From an uncultured Alphaproteobacteria bacterium (lineage in GTDB: Bacteria; Pseudomonadota; Alphaproteobacteria; Rs-D84): a stretch of DNA of 63,822 nucleotides. Positions 8,010 to 15,817 of this stretch are shown here, piece by piece. Made by a program: the position numbers and the translations under genes. The DNA lies in contig CALXLG010000001.1 in the NCBI GenBank assembly GCA_944389135.1, positions 153,421-217,242 of the forward strand, read 5' to 3'. The notes under the pieces were generated by a model that was not told where the DNA came from, made no database searches, and saw nothing but the letters and a program-made list of their open reading frames with translations. Within the stretch, counting starts at the first letter, position 1. Every line of letters starts with the position of its first letter.

Positions 8010-9638
8010 ATGAAAAGTCCGATAAAATTGTTTGTTATGTGCGCTGCTTTAGCCTCTATGCTGGGCGGATGCGCAAAAGAAGAATCTGCAAAAGTTGCAG
8101 CCTCTGTTGATCAAGACTTTATAAATGCATACGATGCCTTTGAATTAGCCAAAACCCCACGTGCTAAGGTTGCCAGTGGTGATACTGTTTCTATGTCAGA
8201 AGGTGTTTGGTTGGGGGCTTCGTCAACTTTATTAGAACATAGAAATAATTTGCCGGCAAAATTTGAAACGGATACAGGTATAACAATATTATTAAATGAA
8301 CCTGTAACTCTTCAGGTGTTGGCAAATGATATTAATTCTATTACAGGGATACCTGTAAAAATTGATAGCCAAGTTAATTCTGAAAAGCTAAAGAAAACAA
8401 TAAATATTGCATATACTGGTAGACTTTCTGGACTTTTATCTCAGGTTGCAACAGATTTAGATTTGTTGTGGTATTATGATAAGAAGTCAATTGTATTTTA
8501 TGAAACAGAAACCAAGACATTTACGCTTTATGCGCTGGGAACAGATGTTTCTTATCAAACTGCGGTTGAAACAGACGATGGAAATCAAGTTTCTTTGGAA
8601 TCTACTTTAAAAGAATGGGATGAAGTTGAAAGTGCAATTTCTGCAATTGTCGGTGATGCAGATAACGCAAAGTTTACAGTTTCTCGCAGTTTGGGAACGA
8701 TTACTGTTACTGCAGCACCTTCTGTTTTGGCAAGGGTAGGTGAATACATTGAACGTCAAAATAAGCGCTTGTCACAGTTGGTCACAATTGATGTAAAGGT
8801 ATTGCAGGTATCAATATCTAATGATTCGGCATTTGGTTTGAATTTGGCGGCAGCTATTAATTCTGCTTCTGGATTGAATATTGTTGCGAATCCAAAGAAT
8901 AATCTGTCAACAACAGAGGCAAGCTCTATGAATATCGCAGTGCTGTCCAATGCTGTTTCTGCTTTGACAGGGGCAACGCATCTTGAAAATGGTAAAGAAG
9001 TTGCTGGTGCGTATACTCAAGACCAGATACAAAATGGCTCTTTGTCGGGTGTTGCCGGAACAGATGCTTTGATTCAAGCGTTGGCAAAGCAGGGTAAGGT
9101 ATCTTTGGTAACAAATGTTGGTGTTACAACGCGTAATAATCGTGTTGCACCAGTTAATAATACCAAGACAACAGGTTATATAAAACGTTTTGAATCACGT
9201 AACTTTACAACAGTTGAATCTAGTACGGTTGATCAAGACGATTTGGAAACGGGCTTCTCTATGCAGTTGTTGCCTAATATCTTAGAAAATGGCAAGATAT
9301 TATTGCTCTTTAGAATGTCTATTAGAGAATTGTTAAAGATGTCTACGCAGACAATTGGTGAGGTTACATTACAGTTGCCAGAAGTTGAAGAACGTAGCTT
9401 TATGCAAGAAGTAATTATGGAATCTGGTCAAATGTTGGTTGTATCTGGTTTTGAAAAACAAACTAATAACGATACTCGCTATGGCTTAGGTGATCCAGAC
9501 TTTATGGCGTTGTCAGGTTCTAGGGAAACAACCGCAACACGTGATGTGTTGGTTGTTATCTTGACACCACAAGTATTGGTTAGCCCGATGGACGTTGAAA
9601 GAAATATTCAGCAGCGTTGGGGCGCGCCTTTGAATTAG
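8010..9638 (+). CDS. PilN-family type IVb pilus outer-membrane secretin (lipoprotein)
   Basis: 542 aa. The N-terminus is a lipoprotein signal with lipobox LGGC (Cys about residue 21), as in PilN/BfpB secretins. An N-domain region (about 85-250) includes a short secretin/TonB-like STN fold (LNEPVTLQVLANDINSITGI), and the C-terminal secretin pore spans about residues 255-535. The last pore segment (RDVLVVILTPQVLVSPMD) has the typical secretin end V-x-I-T-P. It should form a gated outer-membrane ring. Its partner upstream carries a TcpQ domain. No pilus ATPase, platform protein or prepilin peptidase is in the window. Confidence 0.88.
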   Translation: MKSPIKLFVMCAALASMLGGCAKEESAKVAASVDQDFINAYDAFELAKTPRAKVASGDTVSMSEGVWLGASSTLLEHRNNLPAKFETDTGITILLNEPVTLQVLANDINSITGIPVKIDSQVNSEKLKKTINIAYTGRLSGLLSQVATDLDLLWYYDKKSIVFYETETKTFTLYALGTDVSYQTAVETDDGNQVSLESTLKEWDEVESAISAIVGDADNAKFTVSRSLGTITVTAAPSVLARVGEYIERQNKRLSQLVTIDVKVLQVSISNDSAFGLNLAAAINSASGLNIVANPKNNLSTTEASSMNIAVLSNAVSALTGATHLENGKEVAGAYTQDQIQNGSLSGVAGTDALIQALAKQGKVSLVTNVGVTTRNNRVAPVNNTKTTGYIKRFESRNFTTVESSTVDQDDLETGFSMQLLPNILENGKILLLFRMSIRELLKMSTQTIGEVTLQLPEVEERSFMQEVIMESGQMLVVSGFEKQTNNDTRYGLGDPDFMALSGSRETTATRDVLVVILTPQVLVSPMDVERNIQQRWGAPLN

Positions 9639-9656
9639 TAGAATAAGTGAATTAAA

Positions 9657-9685
9657 AACACCGCTTTAAAAAGCGGTGTTTTTTT
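9657..9685 (+). terminator. Intrinsic terminator after the secretin gene
   Basis: Ten-bp stem (9657-9666 with 9671-9680), 4-nt loop, followed by seven T. Confidence 0.9.
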
Positions 9686-9690
9686 AATGA

Positions 9691-9715
9691 TAAAAAACAT
9701 CGCCAATCGGCGATG
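9691..9715 (-). terminator. Intrinsic terminator of rpsT
   Basis: Seven-bp stem (9698-9704 with 9709-9715), loop of 4; on the minus strand the stem is followed by TTTTTTA. It sits back to back with the secretin terminator. Confidence 0.85.
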
Positions 9716-9740
9716 CTTTTATAAGAATTTTATTTTTTAT

Positions 9741-10001
9741 TTACGCCAACTTTGCAACTTTTTTAGTTAAGCGAGAAACTTTACGTGCAGCACGTTTCTT
9801 TGGCATTACTTTACCAACAGATTTCATAATTTTGCTTTCTGCTGCGCGTACTGCGTTTACTGCAGATGCTTTGTCGCCAGATTCAATTGCAACCAAAGCT
9901 TTCTTTGTCGCTGTTTTTACTGCACTGCGGCGTGATGTATTAACGGCGTTCTTTTTTTCCGTTACTAAAATTCTTTTTTTAGATGACTTATGATTTGCCA
10001 C
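9741..10001 (-). CDS. rpsT: 30S ribosomal protein S20
   Basis: An 86-aa basic protein that binds 16S rRNA and stabilises the 30S body. The start MANHKSSKKRI and the helical body with NTSRRSAVKTATKKA and KVMPKKRAARKVSRLTKKV are diagnostic of S20, and the length is typical. It is a single leftward gene with its own terminator, between the secretin and plsY. Its promoter must lie in the roughly 70-nt divergent gap to plsY. Confidence 0.97.
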   Translation of the reverse strand: MANHKSSKKRILVTEKKNAVNTSRRSAVKTATKKALVAIESGDKASAVNAVRAAESKIMKSVGKVMPKKRAARKVSRLTKKVAKLA

Positions 10002-10074
10002 TTTATTTTCCTTTTATTTAATCAGGTTTTCTGCTATTTTATAAAAAACAAACATAAAATCAAGGAAAAATAAA

Positions 10075-10662
10075 ATGATGTACGTATTTGCAATAATAAT
10101 TTCTTATTTGTTAGGTTCTATACCTATGGGATTGTTGTTGACCCGCTTTATGGGGAAGGGCGATTTGCGTAAGGTTGGCAGCGGAAATATTGGCGCAACC
10201 AATGTTATGCGAGTAGGTGGTCTGCGTATGGCTGCGTTGACCTGGATATTGGATATGACAAAGGCGATAATTTCTGTGTTCTTAGGTATTTATATTGCAG
10301 GGGAGGCTTTTGGAGCATGGTGTGGTTTTGTCGCTATCGTCGGGCATTGCTATCCTGTTTGGTTAAAGTTTCATGGCGGGAAAGGTATTTCATCGCTGTT
10401 TGGCGTGTTGCTTGCCGTGAATCCGCTGGCGTTCGTTGTTTGTGGTATAGAATGGTTGATTGTGGCGTTGTCTTCTGGTTATTCTTCATTGGGGGCTGTT
10501 GTTGCTTTCTGTGTAATGCCAATATTAGGTTTCGCAATGGGGTGGCAAATAGGTTTGCCTTTCTTAGCAATCGCTTTGTTATGCCTGTGGCGTCATCGTG
10601 AAAATATAGGGCGCTTGGTTGGCGGAACCGAATCAAAAGTAGAATGGAAGTGGAAGAAATAA
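10075..10662 (+). CDS. plsY: Acyl-phosphate:glycerol-3-phosphate acyltransferase PlsY
   Basis: 195-aa inner-membrane enzyme that makes lysophosphatidic acid from acyl-phosphate and glycerol-3-phosphate, the first committed step of phospholipid synthesis. The three PlsY cytoplasmic motifs are visible: GSGNIGATNVMRVGG (motif 1), KFHGGKGISSLFGVL (motif 2) and HRENIGRLVGGTESKV (motif 3). At least five membrane helices alternate with them. An ATG lies at 10075 and another at 10078; AAGGAAAAA upstream fits either. The next acylation enzyme, plsC, is at 33.9 kb. plsX is not in the window. Confidence 0.96.
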   Translation: MMYVFAIIISYLLGSIPMGLLLTRFMGKGDLRKVGSGNIGATNVMRVGGLRMAALTWILDMTKAIISVFLGIYIAGEAFGAWCGFVAIVGHCYPVWLKFHGGKGISSLFGVLLAVNPLAFVVCGIEWLIVALSSGYSSLGAVVAFCVMPILGFAMGWQIGLPFLAIALLCLWRHRENIGRLVGGTESKVEWKWKK

Positions 10663-10669
10663 TTGAAAA

Positions 10670-10698
10670 CGCACATATATTTATGTGCGCTTTCTTTT
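10670..10698 (+). terminator. Intrinsic terminator after plsY
   Basis: Eight-bp stem CGCACATA/TATGTGCG (10670-10677 with 10682-10689), 4-nt loop, then a pyrimidine-rich tract (CTTTCTTTT). Confidence 0.75.
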
Positions 10699-10760
10699 GT
10701 GCTTTATTTATATGCTGTTTTATGATATAATAATACGTAAGTATATTGGGGAAGAGAATA

Positions 10761-11591
10761 ATGAAAAATACTGTATTTTCTTTGTTTGTCTTATTAATTG
10801 CTTGTCCTGCTTTTGCAGCAACACCGAATACGCAGGCACGTCGGTCTGTAACATCGCAAATGGTGATGGCGGCGCCACGCGCAACAGCATCTACGAATCA
10901 GATAAGTGCAATGGCCGCAAGTAATGGGGCAACTGTTGATAAGTCCAGTGTTCGTGTAGAAGCCGAACCTGCGCCAGCTAAAACAGATGATACACGTGAA
11001 AAAGAAAAAAATGCATGTATAAATAATAATGTTGGTGTCGGTAATACTTTTGTTTGGGCATCAAGATATAGCAATATTAATAATTACGCTGCTATGATAG
11101 AAGATATTGAAGAACCAGAAAATAATGTTTGTTTTGTAAAGGTCAGTGTAAAATCTAATGACCCTAAAATAAGTGTAGATGATATTGCTGCACGTTATTA
11201 TGAAATGGGTCGTGATATTACTTGCGGTGAATGGGTTGATGAAGAAATGATGCGTCAGCGTATATTAGACGCCAAAAAATCTACTCGTACATGGGCAACA
11301 GTTGGTGGCGTTGTTGGTGGTGCGGGTATTGGTGTCGGCGCAATGGAATTATTCGGAAATAAGTTGATAGGCGGTAAGGTTCAAGGGCAAAAGAACGAAA
11401 ATCTATCTGATAGTGAGGTTTTAAGATCTCAGTTATTAGTATTAAAAGAACAAAAAAGTAAAGATTTTGATGATTTTATTTCTGCTTTGAAAACTTTGAA
11501 AAAAGAATGCGAAAGTGATATATGGAGTGGCGCAACAAAACCAGAAGAATGCGAAAAGTACGATTATGATTACTTATTAAGTGTTCAATAA
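10761..11591 (+). CDS. Unknown secreted protein with a central Gly-rich hydrophobic segment
   Basis: 276 aa. The signal peptide MKNTVFSLFVLLIACPAFA ends in a good AxA cleavage site. A low-complexity Ala/Thr/Ser region (to about residue 80) precedes a domain with four or five Cys (ACINNN, NVCFVKV, DITCGEW), then a Gly-rich hydrophobic stretch (TWATVGGVVGGAGIGVGAMELFG, split here as residues about 178-200) and an acidic, Lys-rich helical tail. I know no family. The second half resembles in layout the secreted protein at 14411, which also has a Gly-rich hydrophobic stretch near the C-terminus. The ATG at 10761, not the in-frame TTG upstream, is used because it follows GGGGAAGAG and begins the signal peptide. 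Confidence 0.75.
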   Translation: MKNTVFSLFVLLIACPAFAATPNTQARRSVTSQMVMAAPRATASTNQISAMAASNGATVDKSSVRVEAEPAPAKTDDTREKEKNACINNNVGVGNTFVWASRYSNINNYAAMIEDIEEPENNVCFVKVSVKSNDPKISVDDIAARYYEMGRDITCGEWVDEEMMRQRILDAKKSTRTWATVGGVVGGAGIGVGAMELFGNKLIGGKVQGQKNENLSDSEVLRSQLLVLKEQKSKDFDDFISALKTLKKECESDIWSGATKPEECEKYDYDYLLSVQ

Positions 11592-11599
11592 AAATATAG

Positions 11600-11619
11600 C
11601 GCCCCGTTGGGGCGTTTTT
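11600..11619 (+). terminator. Intrinsic terminator
   Basis: GC-rich 6-bp stem (11600-11605 with 11609-11614), 3-nt loop, then five T, just after the secreted-protein gene. Confidence 0.85.
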
Positions 11620-11671
11620 ATTTGAAAATAAATCCTGTTTTTATTCTTTGTAAATCTTTATAGTGTAAATC

Positions 11672-12694
11672 ATGTCAGATATATTTAATAAGTTATTAAT
11701 TTTACGTACACCAGGAATTGGGCCTGTTAAATATGCAGATTTAATTCGTAAATTTGGTTCTGCACAGGCTGCTGCCGAAACGCTAAATAATATTAGTGCT
11801 ATTCGTGATGTTGTGTTGCGAGAGATGGAGACAGCGCAAAAAAACAATATATATTATATAAGTGATGAAGATGAAGAATATCCTTGTGCATTAAAAGAAG
11901 TAAAAAATCATCCACCTGTAATAACAGTTCGTGGAAATATAAAAACTTTGCAAAAACCAGTTGTTAGCATTGTTGGAACACGTCATGCAACGGCCGCTGG
12001 TATAAGAATTGCGTCAGAACTAGGTAAGGCTTTTGCGGAAAGTGGTTATGCTGTTGCGTCTGGTATGGCAATAGGAACCGATTCGGCTGCGCATATTGGT
12101 GCATTGCAATCCGATGGCGATTCGCAAACAATAGCAGTTGTTGCAGGTGGGGTTGATTATATATGGCCATTAGAGAACGAATCGCTGTATTGGAAGATAG
12201 TAGAACGGGGCGTGGTAATCAGTGAAATGCCAGTGGGGTTTGTGCCTGTTGCAACTAACTTTGTTCAGCGTAATCGTTGGGTGGCAGGAATCTGCGAAAA
12301 ATTAATATTAGGCGAGGCTGATTTAAAATCAGGCAGTATGACAACAGTCCGATTCGGAATTGATTATGGGCGTGATATTTATGCAATTCCTTCGCATCCT
12401 TTGGATTCACGGGCGTTGGGACCAAATTCATTAATACAATCGGGTGTGGCAAAGTTATGTATGGGGGCAGAAGATTTTTTCAAAAATGAAAAAAATGTGT
12501 CTGATAGGAAAAAAAATTTAGAAAAAAATGAAAAAGAAATTTCATTATTAGATGCACTAGGAACAATTCCCGTATCCGAATCTGTATTGGCACAGATTGT
12601 CAAAAAAAGTATTTCGGAAATTAAAAGTAATTTAGTTGTCTTAGAATTGCAGGGTTTAGTTAAAAAAGTTGACGGCGGGTATATTCGCATTTAA
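11672..12694 (+). CDS. dprA: DNA processing protein DprA (Smf)
   Basis: 340 aa. DprA loads RecA onto incoming single-stranded DNA during transformation. An N-terminal SAM-like region (LRTPGIGPVKYADLIRKFG) is followed by the Rossmann-type core: VSIVGTRHATAAG, SGMAIGTDSAAHIGAL, AVVAGGVDYIWPLEN, SEMPVGFVPVATNFVQRNRWVAGI and the later GRDIYAIPSHPLDSRALGPN. A C-terminal winged-helix domain (LDALGTIPVSESVLAQIVKKS to GYIRI) completes the usual alphaproteobacterial layout. Other competence genes (comEC, comM) are not in the window, although pilus parts are. Confidence 0.95.
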   Translation: MSDIFNKLLILRTPGIGPVKYADLIRKFGSAQAAAETLNNISAIRDVVLREMETAQKNNIYYISDEDEEYPCALKEVKNHPPVITVRGNIKTLQKPVVSIVGTRHATAAGIRIASELGKAFAESGYAVASGMAIGTDSAAHIGALQSDGDSQTIAVVAGGVDYIWPLENESLYWKIVERGVVISEMPVGFVPVATNFVQRNRWVAGICEKLILGEADLKSGSMTTVRFGIDYGRDIYAIPSHPLDSRALGPNSLIQSGVAKLCMGAEDFFKNEKNVSDRKKNLEKNEKEISLLDALGTIPVSESVLAQIVKKSISEIKSNLVVLELQGLVKKVDGGYIRI

Positions 12695-12702
12695 AAGTTT
12701 TT

Positions 12703-12724
12703 GTGTATATACAGTGTATATACA
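12703..12724. repeat. Tandem 11-bp palindromic repeat upstream of dnaA
   Basis: GTGTATATACA occurs twice head to tail (12703-12713, 12714-12724). Its inner 10 bp, TGTATATACA, is itself a perfect palindrome. It lies about 70 bp before the predicted dnaA promoter and could be a protein-binding site or part of an AT-rich unwinding region. No consensus DnaA box (TTATNCACA) was seen nearby. Confidence 0.6.
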
Positions 12725-12792
12725 AAGCGCAGAAAACTGGCAAAAAAACGAATCGTTGTCAAAAAATAAATGTTGAAAAATTGTTTAACAAA

Positions 12793-12821
12793 TTGTTGCA
12801 AACAAGAATTAATCTTATAAC
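12793..12821 (+). promoter_or_regulatory. Predicted dnaA promoter
   Basis: TTGTTG (12793-12798), 17-nt spacer, TATAAC (12816-12821), which would give a dnaA leader of about 185 nt. Consensus match only. A GANTC site lies upstream at 12750-12754. Confidence 0.5.
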
Positions 12822-12841
12822 TTATTTGACGTATCCAAAAC

Positions 12842-12948
12842 GATTGAGAAACACTCAATCACCAAAGCGAGAGAGTAAAAGTAGGGCTAAACATAAACAC
12901 TAAATTTTTATGAAATCTTGATTGATTAGTAAAATTTAGCGTTTATGT
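12842..12948 (+). promoter_or_regulatory. Structured 5' leader of dnaA with two hairpins
   Basis: Two stem-loops lie between the predicted promoter and the dnaA start. The first has a 7-bp stem (12842-12848 with 12854-12860, 5-nt loop). The second is an 18-bp stem with one mismatch (12891-12908 with 12931-12948, 22-nt loop). No T-run follows the second stem, so it is not a simple terminator. The rest of the 12695-13012 gap is AT-rich. A 66-codon open frame across it has no recognisable features and is probably not a gene. Confidence 0.6.
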
Positions 12949-13012
12949 GCAGGTGATTTTTATACTCTTGTGCTGGCAGGAAACTCTTTTAAGAAAGGAA
13001 AGGAGAAACGAC

Positions 13013-14296
13013 ATGCAGGTAGCGGTGAAAAAAACAATGACTAACTTGGAACAAATCAAGGAGGCCGTCGCCGCGAAAATGGATTCTGCAAGTTTTACTT
13101 CTTGGATTTCCCCGCTGCAGTTTGATGTTTCCGAAGATACTTTGGTTTTAACAGCACAAAATCAGTTCTCAGCAGATTTTATCGGCAGTGTACATGCAAA
13201 TGTATTAACATCTGTCGCAGCTGAATTTGGTTTGGGTTTGAAAATTTGCGTTCGTGGTGCATCTGTTGCTGCGGCACCTGTTGCAAATGATAATAATGTT
13301 CAAGTATATGCACCAGTTGCACAACCTGCGGTAGAAGCGGATAAAAATGCTTTTGATGCATTTATATCTTGTGAAGAAAATGCGTTTGTTTTGTCAGCAT
13401 GTAAAAAAATAGCGGCGGGTCAGGTTTCTTTTTCCCCGCTGTTTATTTATGGACCAGCTGGATGTGGTAAATCTTTGTTGGCAGATTGTATTGAGGCAGG
13501 GGCAAATGGTCGCACAATTAAAATGTCTGGTGGACAGTTCGTTGCAGAATTTACACGTAGCTTGCACGATAAATCAATCTTTGCTTTTAAAGACTTCTGC
13601 CGTAATTGTGATACTTTTATTTTAGATGATGTTCAGACCTTGGCGGGTAAACGCGCAACGTGTGAAGAATTTATGCAACTGATTGTAGATTTGCGTGCAG
13701 CAGGAAAAAATGTTGTTTTAACTGCAAACGCGGCCCCAAGCAACTTATCTGGTTTTGATCGTCGTATGCAGTCTTTGTTGGCATCTGGTTTGGTTGCAGA
13801 TGTTGTTGCACCAACTGCAAATGTAAAACGTGTGATGTTAACACGTGCAGGTGTTGCAGAAGATGTTGCGTTGTCTTTATCTACTCGTATTGCAGGGGAC
13901 GGTCATTTGTTGTCTGGTGTTGCAACAAAAATCAAAGCTTATTCTGAATTGATGGGTGAAAAAGTAACATTAGAAATTGCGCAGCGTTTATTGGCTGATA
14001 CTTTACAGAAAGCAAAAACACCAATTGCAATGGTTAAAGCAATGTCTGAAAAGTTAGGTGTATCATATGATGCTGTATGTGGTAAAGGACGTAGCCGTGG
14101 TGTTGTATTAGCACGTCAGATGATGATGGCTGTATTAAAAGTTGCAACAAATATGTCTTTGACAGAAATTGGTCGCGTGTGTGGTGATCGTGATCATGCA
14201 ACAGTTTTGTATGCGATATCACAAGTTGAAAAAATGAAACAAACAGATTTGGTATTGGTTGCTCAGATAAATCAGTTAGTAGAAGAATGCAGATAA
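13013..14296 (+). CDS. dnaA: Chromosomal replication initiator DnaA (divergent)
   Basis: 427 aa. Domain I (residues about 8-75, with FTSWISPLQF and NQFSADFI) recruits helicase. Domain II is a short Ala/Val/Pro linker. Domain III is AAA+ with Walker A GPAGCGKS (from 147) and Walker B ILDDVQ (about 202-207). Domain IV carries the DnaA-box binding signature GDRDHATVLYA (391-401), which separates it from HdaA. The box VII segment that normally holds the arginine finger (SRFGWGL in E. coli) reads SLLASGL at 254-260, and the sensor II Arg appears to be Lys. The ATG at 13013 follows AAAGGAGAAACGAC; the open frame further upstream starts with GTG and lacks a site. Confidence 0.92.
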   Translation: MQVAVKKTMTNLEQIKEAVAAKMDSASFTSWISPLQFDVSEDTLVLTAQNQFSADFIGSVHANVLTSVAAEFGLGLKICVRGASVAAAPVANDNNVQVYAPVAQPAVEADKNAFDAFISCEENAFVLSACKKIAAGQVSFSPLFIYGPAGCGKSLLADCIEAGANGRTIKMSGGQFVAEFTRSLHDKSIFAFKDFCRNCDTFILDDVQTLAGKRATCEEFMQLIVDLRAAGKNVVLTANAAPSNLSGFDRRMQSLLASGLVADVVAPTANVKRVMLTRAGVAEDVALSLSTRIAGDGHLLSGVATKIKAYSELMGEKVTLEIAQRLLADTLQKAKTPIAMVKAMSEKLGVSYDAVCGKGRSRGVVLARQMMMAVLKVATNMSLTEIGRVCGDRDHATVLYAISQVEKMKQTDLVLVAQINQLVEECR

Positions 14297-14346
14297 GTTG
14301 ATTTTTGTATTTAGTTATTGGCAGCTCCCGCAAAATATGATAAAAT

Positions 14347-14402
14347 AAAGAAAAATAGTGTAAGCGTATTCGCTTAATCAAATGGCTGAAAATAGCCAAA
14401 TG
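14347..14402 (+). other. Two small hairpins in the leader of the secreted Cys-rich protein
   Basis: TAAGCG-TATT-CGCTTA and TGGCT-6 nt-AGCCA stems lie in tandem directly before the GGGGG-containing ribosome binding region of the gene at 14411. The first may serve as a weak dnaA terminator, but no T-run follows. Confidence 0.35.
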
Positions 14403-14410
14403 GGGGAGAA

Positions 14411-15769
14411 ATGAAAAAGTTTTTATTGTTTCCGTTATTTGTTTGTAGTTTGCTTGCAGTTCCTGAAATAAGTTTTGCTGGTTGTAATTCTCCTGTTGTG
14501 TTGGGGTTTGATGGTAATCAAGCGCCTGCTGATGATGAGTTTTTATATGAAACTAAAGAACAGTTTCTGCTTACCAAACAAGGATTTACAAATACGGGGA
14601 AACAGAGTTCTGGTTCTGGTCGTGGATATGAATGCGATGAGATAAATAGTCCAAGTTGTACAATTGATGATGTTATAGAGATGCCCGCAGGACATGTATT
14701 CAAAGGTGAAGTAATACCAAACGCAAGAAGATATCAATGTCAGATTGGTAGTATATGGGGTGACGATAAATGGGTTGTGGTAGATGATAATACTTGTTCT
14801 ACAAAAGGTTTTGGGGATATCCTTGTTGGAAAATGTGTTTCAGATGGAAATGGTTGTAGATCTTTGACAGCGATTGATTGTAGTGGGTATGAACTAACTG
14901 ATGTTAATGGAACTGTTTTTATCGGTATTTGTAGGGATGGTCCAAAATTTGTTTGCAAGGCAATTGAATGCCGTGAAGGAATGCGTGCTGATAATGGTAT
15001 TTGTGTGATTGATAATGCCAAACAAGACGAGCAGGAAGAGGAACAAGAAAAAACGGCTACTACTCCTGCGCCTGTTACTAAAGTTTCATGTACTCAACGT
15101 TATGGATGCTATAATTTGCCGGCAGATAAGCAAAAAGCTTGTGTTGCGTGCTGCTCCGTTAGCGCAAGTGTTGCAAATTGGAATCAGAATACACAAATTT
15201 GTGAGTGTGTAAATAAATCACAAACGTTTAACCCTGATACAAAAGTTTGTTCTGGTGGTGATACAGTTTCTGCACCAGTTGTGATAGCACCTACAGAACC
15301 GGAAAAGTATGATTGTGATATAAGTAAATTGTTGGAATTAAGAGCAAAGCATTCAACAAATAGTGAGATAGTTAGTTTAATAGATGAACTTATTGAAAAG
15401 TGTGAAGAAGGAATTACAGAAACGGAATATAATAGTTTGTATATTAATATAACGGTTGTGATTACTAATATACGAGATGCGGGGCTGTCTTCTTCTAGAA
15501 CCAATATTTTAAACGCAATTAGTAAGCTGGATAATTTATCATCTGGTTTCAAAGAAAGTGTCTGGAAAAACGAAGAAGGTGAGTTTAATACGTCTCGTTT
15601 AATATCTGATTCTGTTGCAGGTGTTGTTTTGGGAACGGCAGGTGGTTTAATAACCAGTAGCGTCGTAAAGAAAAATCAGGTAGAAAACGGATTCGAAGAT
15701 ATCCAATGCACTGTTGGCGGACAAGTCGTCGCAGGGTGGGGTGACCAGTTCCAAGTCGGTATCCAATAA
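14411..15769 (+). CDS. Secreted Cys-rich protein with Gly-rich C-terminal hydrophobic segment, unknown function
   Basis: 452 aa. Signal peptide MKKFLLFPLFVCSLLAVPEISFA, then a Cys-rich N-terminal half (about 20 Cys up to residue 285, often in C-x(3-6)-C spacing such as CVACCSV and CECVNKS), suggesting several disulfides in the periplasm or on the surface. A Glu/Gln/Lys linker (QDEQEEEQEK) and Thr/Pro spacer separate two Cys modules. A helical domain follows (about 295-385), then a Gly/Ala-rich hydrophobic stretch (SVAGVVLGTAGGLITSSVV) and a terminal domain with GFEDIQCTVGGQVVAG. I recall this last block from other uncultured gut alphaproteobacterial surface proteins but know no function. GGGGGAGAA precedes the ATG. 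Confidence 0.78.
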   Translation: MKKFLLFPLFVCSLLAVPEISFAGCNSPVVLGFDGNQAPADDEFLYETKEQFLLTKQGFTNTGKQSSGSGRGYECDEINSPSCTIDDVIEMPAGHVFKGEVIPNARRYQCQIGSIWGDDKWVVVDDNTCSTKGFGDILVGKCVSDGNGCRSLTAIDCSGYELTDVNGTVFIGICRDGPKFVCKAIECREGMRADNGICVIDNAKQDEQEEEQEKTATTPAPVTKVSCTQRYGCYNLPADKQKACVACCSVSASVANWNQNTQICECVNKSQTFNPDTKVCSGGDTVSAPVVIAPTEPEKYDCDISKLLELRAKHSTNSEIVSLIDELIEKCEEGITETEYNSLYINITVVITNIRDAGLSSSRTNILNAISKLDNLSSGFKESVWKNEEGEFNTSRLISDSVAGVVLGTAGGLITSSVVKKNQVENGFEDIQCTVGGQVVAGWGDQFQVGIQ

Positions 15770-15790
15770 AACTAGATGAGGAAAACAAAA

Positions 15791-15816
15791 AACACCGGTT
15801 CCCCGGTGTTTTTTAT
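15791..15816. terminator. Bidirectional intrinsic terminator
   Basis: Eight-bp stem (15791-15798 with 15803-15810), 4-nt loop, T-run on the right and A-run on the left, between convergent genes. Confidence 0.88.
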
Positions 15817-15817
15817 T

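Noticed and set aside
10746-10760. TTG start for the secreted protein
   Set aside because: The ATG at 10761 follows a good ribosome binding site and begins a standard signal peptide.
12703-12903. 66-codon open frame upstream of dnaA
   Set aside because: It overlaps the tandem repeat and the predicted dnaA promoter, has no ribosome binding site and has an ordinary low-complexity Lys/Asn composition.
12695-13012. Chromosomal origin of replication
   Set aside because: The gap is AT-rich and next to dnaA, but no cluster of TTATNCACA boxes is present on either strand.
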